Origin: Pseudomonadota bacterium
GTDB taxonomy: Bacteria > Pseudomonadota > Gammaproteobacteria > Burkholderiales > Burkholderiaceae_D
Assembly (NCBI GenBank): GCA_023416415.1
Contig: JAEZHR010000124.1
Span: forward strand, 1-25,217
Length of the DNA stretch: 25,217 nt
Direction: 5' to 3'
A program made the translations under genes and the position numbers. Of this stretch, positions 16,875 to 23,864 are shown one piece after another; the stretch's first letter is position 1, and each line of letters opens with the position of its first letter. The notes under the pieces are model-generated. The model searched no databases. It saw only the letters and a program-made list of their open reading frames with translations, and had not been told where the DNA came from.

Positions 16875-17932
16875 GCGCCGCCCTTCATGCAGGGAAAGCG
16901 CAAGCGCACCTCGAAGCTGCCTTCGGATGCGCTTGTCGACAATTGGGATTCGACGTCGTACAACAGCGCCAGCCGTTCGCGAATGTTGTCCAGCGCCATG
17001 TGATTGCCGGGCGCGGGCGGGGTGGCCGGGTCAACTGCGTTGACGACGCCGATTTCGATCCAGTCCAGCATTCGCACAATGCGCACCTTCACCGGCTGCG
17101 GCCGGGCCATCGGCTCCACCCCATGCCTGACCGCGTTCTCCAGCAGAGGCTGCAACAGCAGCGCCGGCACGCGGGCACGCTGCATCTGTTCGGGCGTGAT
17201 GTTGTCGAACTGCCACTCCACCTGCAGGCGCTCGCCGAGGCGAATCTCCTCGATCCCAAGGTATTGGCGGCAGAGCCGGACCTCTTCATCGAGCGAAGTC
17301 ATGCTGCGCGGGTCTCTCATCAAGACCCGGAACAGCTCCGCCAGATCCTCCAGCGAGGACTCAGCCCGCCGCGGCTCGCTGCGAATCAGCGACAGCACGG
17401 CATTGAGACTATTGAACAGGAAATGCGGCCGGATGCGCGCCTGAAGAGCCTGCAGCCGCGCCTCGACGAGGACTGGCGAGAACGCGCGCGCGCGTAGTTC
17501 GAAATAGTGCTGAAACAGTGCGCCAAACAGGCCCGCCGTGAGCGCCGCCTTGAAGGCGGTCAGATGATCGAACGCGGACTGGAACACCTCCGCGCCGCTC
17601 AGTACGCGCACGATCAGTCCGGTCACGGCTGCCGGCACCAATGTACCCAGCGCACGCTGCAGCGGCCGGCCGACTTCATAGCCTTCAGGCGCCGCCTGCA
17701 GCAGGCGACGCAGCACGCAGAGGGCAAACAAGGACCACAGGCATGCCAGTTCGACCACGATCGATGCTTCGACGAAGGCGTTCAGCCCGGCCGCCAGTCC
17801 GCCCGACTGCAGCAGGATCGCACACAGTACGGCCACGTTGACCAGAAGCAGCACGCGCAGTATCACGCCCATGTTGCAACAGTCGGGCACGCCCAGGGCG
17901 GCGGGAGGCGTGGAAGCAGCAGGACTTGGCAT
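16871..17932 (-). CDS. algZ: LytS/YehU-class sensor histidine kinase, AlgZ (FimS) type
   Basis: A 353-residue inner-membrane sensor kinase. Four to five hydrophobic segments occupy about residues 22-145. The His_kinase domain motif IRPHFLFNSLNAVLSLIR follows, with phospho-acceptor His170, then the N-box ENAVRHGVE (265-273). The later part (GNHMALDNIRERLALLY) matches the AlgZ/FimS form, in which the usual glycine-rich G1 box is replaced by a divergent sequence, here NAVDPATPPAPGN. There is no periplasmic sensing domain of note. It overlaps the regulator gene by four bases, and its start is 73 bases from the divergent argH. Confidence 0.88.
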   Translation of the reverse strand: MPSPAASTPPAALGVPDCCNMGVILRVLLLVNVAVLCAILLQSGGLAAGLNAFVEASIVVELACLWSLFALCVLRRLLQAAPEGYEVGRPLQRALGTLVPAAVTGLIVRVLSGAEVFQSAFDHLTAFKAALTAGLFGALFQHYFELRARAFSPVLVEARLQALQARIRPHFLFNSLNAVLSLIRSEPRRAESSLEDLAELFRVLMRDPRSMTSLDEEVRLCRQYLGIEEIRLGERLQVEWQFDNITPEQMQRARVPALLLQPLLENAVRHGVEPMARPQPVKVRIVRMLDWIEIGVVNAVDPATPPAPGNHMALDNIRERLALLYDVESQLSTSASEGSFEVRLRFPCMKGGA

Positions 17933-17975
17933 GGAAAAGGAGGCAAGAGGCCGAATCGGCAGCAGTCGCCTGATT

Positions 17976-17981
17976 TATAAT
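17976..17981 (+). promoter_or_regulatory. Putative -10 box for argH
   Basis: A perfect TATAAT lies in the 73-base algZ-argH gap. It would place the start near 17988, about 18 bases before the argH ATG, giving a very short leader. No convincing -35 hexamer is present at normal spacing. Confidence 0.4.
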
Positions 17982-18005
17982 GCAGTGTTCCGTGGAAACC
18001 CGACT

Positions 18006-19400
18006 ATGACAGCACAACTTTCCAAGAAAAGCGAGGCCTGGTCTGCCCGCTTTTCCGAACCGGTCTCCGACCTGGTCAAGCGCTACACCGCCTCCGTCTT
18101 CTTCGACAAGCGTCTGGCCGATGCCGACATCACCGGCTCGCTCGCACACGCCGAAATGCTCGCCCATCAGGGCATCATCAGCGCCCAGGATTACACCGAG
18201 ATCCAGCGCGGAATGCAGCAGATTCGCGACGAAATCATCAGCGGCAGTTTTGAATGGCTGCTGGACCTGGAAGACGTGCACCTGAACATTGAAAAGCGCC
18301 TGACCGAACTGGTCGGCGACGCCGGCAAGCGCCTGCACACCGGTCGTTCGCGCAACGACCAGGTGGCTACCGACATCCGCCTCTACCTGCGTTCCGCAAT
18401 CGACGACGTTGTTGGCCTGCTGCGCGAACTGCGCCGGTCGCTGCTGGACCTGGCCGAGCGCCATGCCGACACCATCTTGCCGGGCTTCACCCACATGCAG
18501 GTAGCGCAGCCGATCACCTTTGGCCACCACATGCTGGCCTACGTCGAGATGTTCTCGCGCGATGCCGAACGCATGCTCGACTGCCGCAAGCGCGTCAATC
18601 GCCTGCCGCTAGGCGCCGCCGCGCTGGCCGGCACCACGTTCCCGATCGACCGTGAACGGGTGGCAAGAACGCTCGGCTTCGACGACGTCTGCCACAACTC
18701 GCTGGACGCGGTCTCCGACCGTGACTTCGCCATCGAATTCTGCGCCGCAGCCGCGCTGGTCATGACTCACGTCTCGCGACTGTCGGAGGAACTGATCATC
18801 TGGATCAGTCCGCGTGTGGGATTCATCGACATCGCCGACCGCTTCTGCACCGGTTCCTCGATCATGCCGCAGAAGAAAAACCCGGACGTACCGGAATTGG
18901 CCCGCGGCAAGACCGGCCGCGTCAACGGCCACCTGATCGGCCTGCTCACCTTGATGAAGGGCCAGCCACTGGCATACAACAAGGACAATCAGGAAGACAA
19001 GGAACCGCTGTTCGATACCGTCGACACCCTGACCGATACCCTGCGCATCTTCGCCGACATGATGTCCGGCGTGACCGTCAAGCCGGAAGCGATGCGCGCC
19101 GCCGCACTGCAGGGCTTCGCCACCGCCACCGATCTCGCCGACTATCTCGTCAAGAAGGGACTGCCCTTCCGCGATGCCCATGAAGCTGTCGCTCATGCCG
19201 TGCGTGCCTGCGAACAGCGCGGCTGCGACCTGGCCGATCTGACTCTCGATGAAATGCGTGCCTTCTCCGCCCTGATCGAAGCCGACGTGTTTTCCGTACT
19301 CACGCTGGAAGGGTCAGTGGCTGCACGCAGTCATGTCGGCGGCACTGCTCCCAATCAGGTTCGCGCCGCGATCGCCCGTCACCGCAAACAGCTTTCTTGA
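18006..19400 (+). CDS. argH: Argininosuccinate lyase
   Basis: The last step of arginine synthesis: argininosuccinate is split into arginine and fumarate in the cytoplasm by a homotetramer. The 464-residue length is standard. Visible signatures include HTGRSRNDQVATDIRLYLR near residues 112-130 and the superfamily loop GSSIMPQKKNPD from residue 283. The upstream frame is open, but the ATG at 18006 lies just after the -10 box and gives the conserved N-terminus (SKKSEAWSARF). It diverges from algZ and is followed by an intrinsic terminator. Confidence 0.98.
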   Translation: MTAQLSKKSEAWSARFSEPVSDLVKRYTASVFFDKRLADADITGSLAHAEMLAHQGIISAQDYTEIQRGMQQIRDEIISGSFEWLLDLEDVHLNIEKRLTELVGDAGKRLHTGRSRNDQVATDIRLYLRSAIDDVVGLLRELRRSLLDLAERHADTILPGFTHMQVAQPITFGHHMLAYVEMFSRDAERMLDCRKRVNRLPLGAAALAGTTFPIDRERVARTLGFDDVCHNSLDAVSDRDFAIEFCAAAALVMTHVSRLSEELIIWISPRVGFIDIADRFCTGSSIMPQKKNPDVPELARGKTGRVNGHLIGLLTLMKGQPLAYNKDNQEDKEPLFDTVDTLTDTLRIFADMMSGVTVKPEAMRAAALQGFATATDLADYLVKKGLPFRDAHEAVAHAVRACEQRGCDLADLTLDEMRAFSALIEADVFSVLTLEGSVAARSHVGGTAPNQVRAAIARHRKQLS

Positions 19401-19411
19401 ACGCATGCAGA

Positions 19412-19439
19412 ACGGGCGAGCGCCCGTCCTGATTTTCTC
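19412..19439 (+). terminator. Intrinsic terminator of argH
   Basis: An ACGGGC-GAGC-GCCCGT hairpin at 19412-19427, 11 bases after the argH stop, is followed by CCTGATTTTCTCTT. Stem and T-rich tail fit a moderate intrinsic terminator. Confidence 0.65.
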
Positions 19440-19502
19440 TTAGTCAATACGCAATCTCACTTACGTGACGTGTGCGACGTTCGCGCAGCGCCGTACGTAG
19501 TT

Positions 19503-19528
19503 CTACTGTTTGCCGTAAAAACAGGTAG
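19503..19528 (+). repeat. Inverted repeat in the leader region of the TRAP permease genes
   Basis: CTACTGTTT at 19503-19511 pairs with AAACAGGTAG at 19519-19528, with one bulged G. It lies in the 260-base gap before the permease operon. Nearby are a possible -10 TATACT at 19571-19576 with a poor -35, and a second candidate TATAAG at 19605-19610. The dyad could be an operator or a stem-loop; no known regulator site is recognised. Confidence 0.35.
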
Positions 19529-19660
19529 CAAAAGCCATTTCAAGTGTTTCGTGCACAAGTTGAATTGAAATATACTTCCCGGGCCTTTTTTCCCTTGCCC
19601 GACGTATAAGAAAAACAGCAGGCGCACGGTTCAGAAGAGTCATCCACAGGAGACGCAACC

Positions 19661-20245
19661 ATGTCTTTCTTTCTCGCGATAGCGCGAATCATTGACACAA
19701 TCAATGAAAAGATCGGGCTCACCATTAGCTGGGCCCTGATGCTGGCGGTACTGATCTGCAGCGGCAACGCGCTCATGCGTTATACGTTCAGCATCAGTTC
19801 CAATGCCTGGCTCGAAGTTCAGTGGTATCTCTTCTCAGCGGTATTCCTCCTCGCGGCACCCTACACCTTTCGCCGCAACGAGCATGTTCGCATCGACGTG
19901 CTGGCTTCGAAATTGCCCAAACGTGTCCAAGTCTGGATCGACATGTTCGGCATCGTGCTGTTCCTGATGCCCATGCTCGTCATTACGCTGTATTACTCCA
20001 TCCCCTACACGATCCTCTCGATCCAAGGCCAGGAAATGTCGAGCAATGCCGGCGGCCTGATCATGTGGCCGGTCAAGATCCTGATTCCCATCGGATTCAC
20101 GCTTTTCGTACTCCAGGGCATTTCGGAGCTCATCAAGCGCATCGGCTACATGAATGGGCTTGTCGATGCACGTGAGTTCGAGAAGCAGGAGGCTGCGCCC
20201 GACGAGCAGGTCGAGCAGTTGCGTCGTGTCAATGGAAAACAATAG
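19661..20245 (+). CDS. TRAP transporter small permease (DctQ/FcbT2 type)
   Basis: A 194-residue inner-membrane subunit of a tripartite ATP-independent periplasmic transporter, which drives solute uptake with a sodium or proton gradient. Four membrane helices are visible at about residues 18-38, 48-68, 88-110 and 128-155, with the conserved WLEVQWYLFSAVFLLAAPYT region and RNEHVRIDVL after helix 2, both typical of DctQ. Sequence style and partner size match the mannitol/chloroaromatic (FcbT) subgroup. A strong Shine-Dalgarno AGGAGA at 19648-19653 precedes the ATG by seven bases. The large subunit starts 20 bases downstream. Confidence 0.94.
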   Translation: MSFFLAIARIIDTINEKIGLTISWALMLAVLICSGNALMRYTFSISSNAWLEVQWYLFSAVFLLAAPYTFRRNEHVRIDVLASKLPKRVQVWIDMFGIVLFLMPMLVITLYYSIPYTILSIQGQEMSSNAGGLIMWPVKILIPIGFTLFVLQGISELIKRIGYMNGLVDAREFEKQEAAPDEQVEQLRRVNGKQ

Positions 20246-20265
20246 TCGACAGGGAGACAGAGATA

Positions 20266-21969
20266 ATGACTGAGTTTCTTATTGCCAACATTGCTCCGAT
20301 CATGTTCGGATCAATGATGCTCTTCCTGCTATCCGGCTTTCCTGTCGCCTTCGCACTGGCAGCAAACGGGCTGTTCTTCGGCTTTGTCGGAATCGAACTC
20401 GGGCTGCTGCAACCGGCCCTGCTGCAGGCCATGCCCAATCGCCTGCTGGGCATCATGGCCAACGAAACACTGCTTGCCATTCCGTTCTTTACGCTGATGG
20501 GGCTCATTCTTGAGCGCTCCGGCATGGCCGAAGATTTGCTCGATACAATCGGTCAGCTGTTTGGCACCATTCGCGGCGGCGTCGCATATGCCGTGATCTT
20601 TGTCGGCGCGCTGCTGGCTGCGACGACCGGCGTGGTGGCAGCCTCCGTCATCTCGATGGGCCTGATCTCGCTGCCGGTAATGCTGCGTTATGGTTACAAC
20701 CGGCAGATCGCTACCGGTGTCATCGCGGCATCCGGCACCCTGGCCCAGATTGTTCCCCCATCGCTCGTGCTGATCGTGATGGCCGACCAGCTGGGACGCT
20801 CAGTCGGCGACATGTATGCCGCCGCCATGCTGCCCTCGTTGCTGTTGATCGGCCTGTACGCCGGATACATTCTGTCGGTGTCCATCTTCAAGCCGGCATC
20901 GATGCCGGCGCTGCCGCTCGAGGCTCGCAATCTGCGCGAACCCGACGGCAGCAGCGGCGTGCCTTCGCTGCTCATTCTGCTCGCAGTATCGATCGGCGCG
21001 GCATTTGGGTTTGCCGCGCTATACGGAGAAAGCAATGCCACCGGCATGATTGCAACCGCCGTCGGCGTCGGCGTAGCACTGGCGGCGGCAACGATAAACC
21101 GGGTTTTCAAGATCGGTCTGCTCTCGCGCATTGCCGAAAAGATCGTATTTGTCCTGATCCCGCCGCTGGCACTGATTTTCCTGGTGCTGGGAACGATTTT
21201 CCTGGGCATTGCGACGCCGACCGAAGGCGGTGGCATGGGCGCATGCGGCGCACTGCTGCTCGCACTCATCAACCGCCGCCTGAGCTGGAGCCTGCTCAAG
21301 CAGGCGCTGGATTCGACCACGCGCCTGTCGGCATTCGTAATGTTCATCCTGATCGGCGCCAGCGTGTTCGCACTGGTCTTCCGCGCCGTCAATGGCGATC
21401 TCTGGATCGAGCATTTGATGAGCGGGCTGCCGGGAGGCGAAATCGGCTTCCTGATCGCGATCAACCTGCTGTTCTTCATACTCGGCTTCTTCCTCGATTA
21501 CTTCGAACTGGCATTCATTCTGGTGCCGCTCGTGGGACCTGTCGCCGACAAGCTGGGTATTGATCTGATCTGGCTCGGCGTGCTGTTGTCGGTCAACTTG
21601 CAGACATCGTTCATGACGCCACCATTCGGCTTCTCACTGTTCTTCATGCGCTCGGTGACACCCAAGGAAGTGCCGACATCGGACATCTACAAAGGCGTCT
21701 TGCCGTTTGCTGCCATTCAGCTTCTGGTCGTTGGTCTAATCATCGCTTTCCCGAACCTGATTGCAATCGGCAAGCAAGTCGACATGACCGAGAAGCTGGA
21801 ACTGCATATCGAGACTCCAGGTTTCGGCGACGGTGGGTATGGTGGATACGGTGGTCAAGGCTACGGAAACGAACCGGCACTGGATTTTTCTTCTCCATCC
21901 GAGGAATCCCCGTCAGGCGGGACAGAAGAGCCACAGTTGAACTTCTCTACCGACACGGATAGCAAATAA
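20266..21969 (+). CDS. TRAP transporter large permease (DctM/FcbT3 type) with unusual C-terminal tail
   Basis: The 567-residue membrane subunit that forms the transport path. It is longer than the ~430-residue DctM norm, as in the FcbT3 subgroup, because of extra helices and a loop in the middle (about 205-300). Typical motifs are FPVAFALAANGL near the start, GVVAASVISMGLISLPVMLR, IVPPSLVLIVMAD, and TSFMTPPFGFSLFFMRSV near the end. After the last helix, residues 506-567 form a soluble tail: a Gly/Tyr run (GGYGGYGGQGYG, 523-534), then an acidic Ser/Pro stretch with two copies of a seven-residue motif, EPALDFS (536-542) and EPQLNFS (555-561). AGGGAGA at 20251-20257 is the ribosome site. A strong terminator follows. 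Confidence 0.94.
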   Translation: MTEFLIANIAPIMFGSMMLFLLSGFPVAFALAANGLFFGFVGIELGLLQPALLQAMPNRLLGIMANETLLAIPFFTLMGLILERSGMAEDLLDTIGQLFGTIRGGVAYAVIFVGALLAATTGVVAASVISMGLISLPVMLRYGYNRQIATGVIAASGTLAQIVPPSLVLIVMADQLGRSVGDMYAAAMLPSLLLIGLYAGYILSVSIFKPASMPALPLEARNLREPDGSSGVPSLLILLAVSIGAAFGFAALYGESNATGMIATAVGVGVALAAATINRVFKIGLLSRIAEKIVFVLIPPLALIFLVLGTIFLGIATPTEGGGMGACGALLLALINRRLSWSLLKQALDSTTRLSAFVMFILIGASVFALVFRAVNGDLWIEHLMSGLPGGEIGFLIAINLLFFILGFFLDYFELAFILVPLVGPVADKLGIDLIWLGVLLSVNLQTSFMTPPFGFSLFFMRSVTPKEVPTSDIYKGVLPFAAIQLLVVGLIIAFPNLIAIGKQVDMTEKLELHIETPGFGDGGYGGYGGQGYGNEPALDFSSPSEESPSGGTEEPQLNFSTDTDSK

Positions 21970-21985
21970 GCTACCTGCGCCATGA

Positions 21986-22014
21986 AAAGCCCGCACCGAC
22001 TGCGGGCTTTTTTT
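21986..22014 (+). terminator. Strong intrinsic terminator after the TRAP permease operon
   Basis: A perfect ten-base stem, AAAGCCCGCA (21986-21995) with TGCGGGCTTT (22001-22010), has a five-base loop and a T-run to 22014. The left arm is preceded by an A, so it may also stop some transcription from the other side. Confidence 0.9.
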
Positions 22015-22309
22015 CTCCGACCTGCTTGGAAGAATGGCGGCGGTCGTGTCGGCCTGACAAGCCGCGCAAGACTTGTCCGGCAGCATCAAACTCTACTCGT
22101 GCAAACGGATGGGCACAGTGTGTGAATCATTACAGGATCACGCTTCCCCATGCCAGGAAGCGAGCATGGCGCAGACTCCGCATGGGATATCAGGTTCCCT
22201 GCCATAAACATGTGTGGCAGGCTCATGCGGACCTAGTCCGCTGAGGTTGATTGAACCGCACGTCGAAGAGAATCGGCGCGAGGCGGAAACGGGAAAAGAC
22301 GAAAAAGAA
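22015..22309. other. Gene-free stretch between two terminators, with three inverted repeats
   Basis: Between the permease terminator and the binding-protein terminator I find no credible gene; the small open frames have no family look or ribosome site. The stretch holds three perfect inverted repeats: CCATGC/GCATGG (22148-22169, loop 10), CCTGCCA/TGGCAGG (22198-22221, loop 10) and GCGGAC/GTCCGC (22227-22241, loop 3). It could encode a structured RNA or be the decayed remains of a gene; neither is shown. Confidence 0.4.
22198..22241. repeat. Two adjacent perfect inverted repeats
   Basis: A seven-base repeat with a ten-base loop is followed five bases later by a six-base repeat with a three-base loop (CTA). 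Neither is followed by a T-run in either direction, so they are not obvious terminators. Confidence 0.5.
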
Positions 22310-22341
22310 AAAGCCGCCGGGTGAAGCACCTCGGCGGCTTT
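22301..22341 (-). terminator. Strong intrinsic terminator of the first binding-protein gene
   Basis: On the minus strand, AAAGCCGCCG and CGGCGGCTTT (22310-22319 with 22332-22341) form a ten-base stem. Inner pairing of GGTG with CACC extends it past a single bulge, and TTTTTCTTTTTC follows. It sits 20 bases beyond the stop codon at 22361. Confidence 0.9.
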
Positions 22342-22360
22342 GTATTGAAACGAAGACAGC

Positions 22361-23440
22361 TTACTTGCGCGCGCCCATGAAGGTGTGCATCGGGGCTTCC
22401 GACACATTGAACCACTGGTTTTGCTCGCGCTGGAAGCCACGGTAGTGATCCCAGATCTTCTTGAACTTCGCATTCTTCGCGGACTCTTCGTCGAAGGTTG
22501 TCATCGCTGCCTTGTAGGAGGCTTCGAGAACCGACTTCGGGAAGAAGCGCAGCTTCGCACCGTTCTTGATCAGACGAGCAAGGGCGGGAGGGTTGCGCAC
22601 ATCATACTCAGCCTGCATCGCAACGTGCGACTCGTAGGAAGCCGCTTCGATCGCATACTTGTATTCCTGCGGCAGCTGCTCCCATTGCTTCTGGCCAACG
22701 TAGAAAGACAGCTGAGCACCTGCCTCCCACCAGCCGGGCGCGTAGTAAAACGGCGCCACCTTGTAGAAGCCCAGCTTTTCGTCATCGTACGGTGTCGTCC
22801 ATTCGACGGCGTCCAGCGAACCCTTTTCGAGTGCCGGATAGATGTCGGCGCCCGCGAGTTGCTGCGGCACCAGGCCCAGCGGCTCAAGCACGCGACCAGC
22901 GAAGGCGCTGATACGCATCTTCAGGCCCTTGATGTCGTCCAGGCTCTTGATTTCCTTGCGGAACCAGCCGCCCATCTGGGCACCGGTATTGCCACCCAGG
23001 AAATTGACGACGCCGTAGTCCTTGTAGAAATCGCGCAGCAGCTCACGCCCGCCTCCGCGTTCGTACCAGGCAGTCTGCATGCGCGAGCTCATGCCGAAGG
23101 GCACAGCACAATCGAATGCGAAGGTCGGATCCTTGCCGAAGAAATAATAGGGCGCAGTGTGCCCCATTTCGACCGTACCCGCCTGCACGGCATCAAGTAC
23201 CTGCAGCGCAGGAACGATTTCGCCGCCCGCGAAAACACGAATGTTCAGCTTGTTGTTGGTCAGCTGCGCAACGCGGCGGCTGAACACTTCTGCCGTACCG
23301 TAAAGTGTGTCGAGCGACTTGGGGAAGCTCGATGCCAGACGCCAGTTCAGCGTGGGTTGGGACTGCGCCAGCGACGGTGCAGCGACTGCAGCGGCCGGGA
23401 CGCCAACTGCCGCTTTCTTCAAAAAGGAACGACGTTCCAT
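22361..23440 (-). CDS. TRAP periplasmic binding protein, TakP/FcbT1-like (copy 1)
   Basis: A 359-residue extracytoplasmic solute receptor of the mannitol/chloroaromatic TRAP subgroup. It begins MERRSFLKK, a twin-arginine-type signal, with a likely cleavage after Ala25 (SLA-Q). The body is closely similar to TakP of Rhodobacter sphaeroides, a sodium-dependent 2-oxo-acid receptor. The residues expected from that structure are present: Gln155 (NTGAQMGGWF), Arg176 (LKMRISAF), and Glu213-Trp214 (AVEWTTPYDDEKLGF). A 2-oxo-acid or related carboxylate ligand is therefore likely. A strong AGGAGA precedes the ATG at 23440; the upstream in-frame ATGs are poorer. It converges on the permease operon and has its own terminator and a possible sigma54 promoter. 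Confidence 0.94.
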   Translation of the reverse strand: MERRSFLKKAAVGVPAAAVAAPSLAQSQPTLNWRLASSFPKSLDTLYGTAEVFSRRVAQLTNNKLNIRVFAGGEIVPALQVLDAVQAGTVEMGHTAPYYFFGKDPTFAFDCAVPFGMSSRMQTAWYERGGGRELLRDFYKDYGVVNFLGGNTGAQMGGWFRKEIKSLDDIKGLKMRISAFAGRVLEPLGLVPQQLAGADIYPALEKGSLDAVEWTTPYDDEKLGFYKVAPFYYAPGWWEAGAQLSFYVGQKQWEQLPQEYKYAIEAASYESHVAMQAEYDVRNPPALARLIKNGAKLRFFPKSVLEASYKAAMTTFDEESAKNAKFKKIWDHYRGFQREQNQWFNVSEAPMHTFMGARK

Positions 23441-23810
23441 ATTGTCTCCTGTTGGTTCGTACACGGACATCAAATAAGATCAGTCTGACCACCATCTTCA
23501 GGCACACGGCCAGGCCACACCGCACCAGCAAAAGCTGATATTCGGAATCTGCCAAAACGACATCATCCGATACCGCAGCTTCCTTGATGCCGAAATCTGA
23601 ATGCGCCTCACGCCAGGCCAATGCGCCTGAAATGGGCCATCCAGCTTCCAATTTCATGCGCGCGCCTGATGGACGATACGCAACGCGGGTGCCATGCCGA
23701 TCCGCGCAACTGCATGACTTCACTGGCTTATTTGAAGCACTCGATTCTACGCTTTCCGCCATCCTCTTGCCACTCGCCAACTCCGGAATACTAGTGCGTA
23801 GCGAGAAATG
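23441..23810. other. Regulatory gap upstream of binding-protein gene copy 1
   Basis: About 370 bases lie between the start of copy 1 and the terminator of copy 2. The small open frames here look spurious. On the minus strand it holds the sigma54-type site at 23680-23694, a weaker sigma54-like match at 23758-23772 (TGGCAAG-N4-TGGC), and a poor IHF-like sequence at 23734-23746. I found no good sigma70 pair reading toward copy 1. Confidence 0.5.
23680..23694 (-). promoter_or_regulatory. Putative sigma54 (RpoN) promoter for binding-protein copy 1
   Basis: The minus strand reads TGGCACCCGCGTTGC, matching the core consensus TGGCAC-N5-TTGC at every fixed position, with GG and GC at the correct spacing. 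Transcription would start near 23669 and give a leader of about 230 bases, which is long. An activator would be needed; none is encoded in the window. Confidence 0.5.
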
Positions 23811-23844
23811 AAAAAAAACCGCACTACGTCGTAATGCGGTTTTT
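23811..23844 (-). terminator. Strong intrinsic terminator of the second binding-protein gene
   Basis: AAAAACCGCA (23814-23823) pairs with TGCGGTTTTT (23835-23844) around an 11-base loop. On the minus strand the stem runs into eight T residues, 20 bases past the stop codon at 23865. Confidence 0.9.
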
Positions 23845-23864
23845 CATGGGATGTTACGCTTTGA

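Noticed and set aside
22026..22244. 72-codon frame in the gap between the permease and receptor genes
   Set aside because: It is rich in Arg/Cys/His without family resemblance, has no ribosome site, and spans the inverted repeats.
23448..23476. Weak resemblance of the receptor-1 leader (CCGTGTACGAAC) to the element shared by the permease and receptor-2 upstream regions
   Set aside because: Only about half of the positions match and it sits right at the ribosome site.
23499..23514. Second sigma54-like string (TGGCCTG-N4-TGTGC) closer to receptor copy 1
   Set aside because: The GC of the -12 element is one base out of register with the GG of the -24 element, so it does not fit the fixed sigma54 spacing.
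23584..23811. Small 75-codon frame in the gap before receptor copy 1
   Set aside because: It has no ribosome site, runs into the terminator of the neighbouring gene, and overlaps the putative sigma54 promoter region; its composition is not protein-like.
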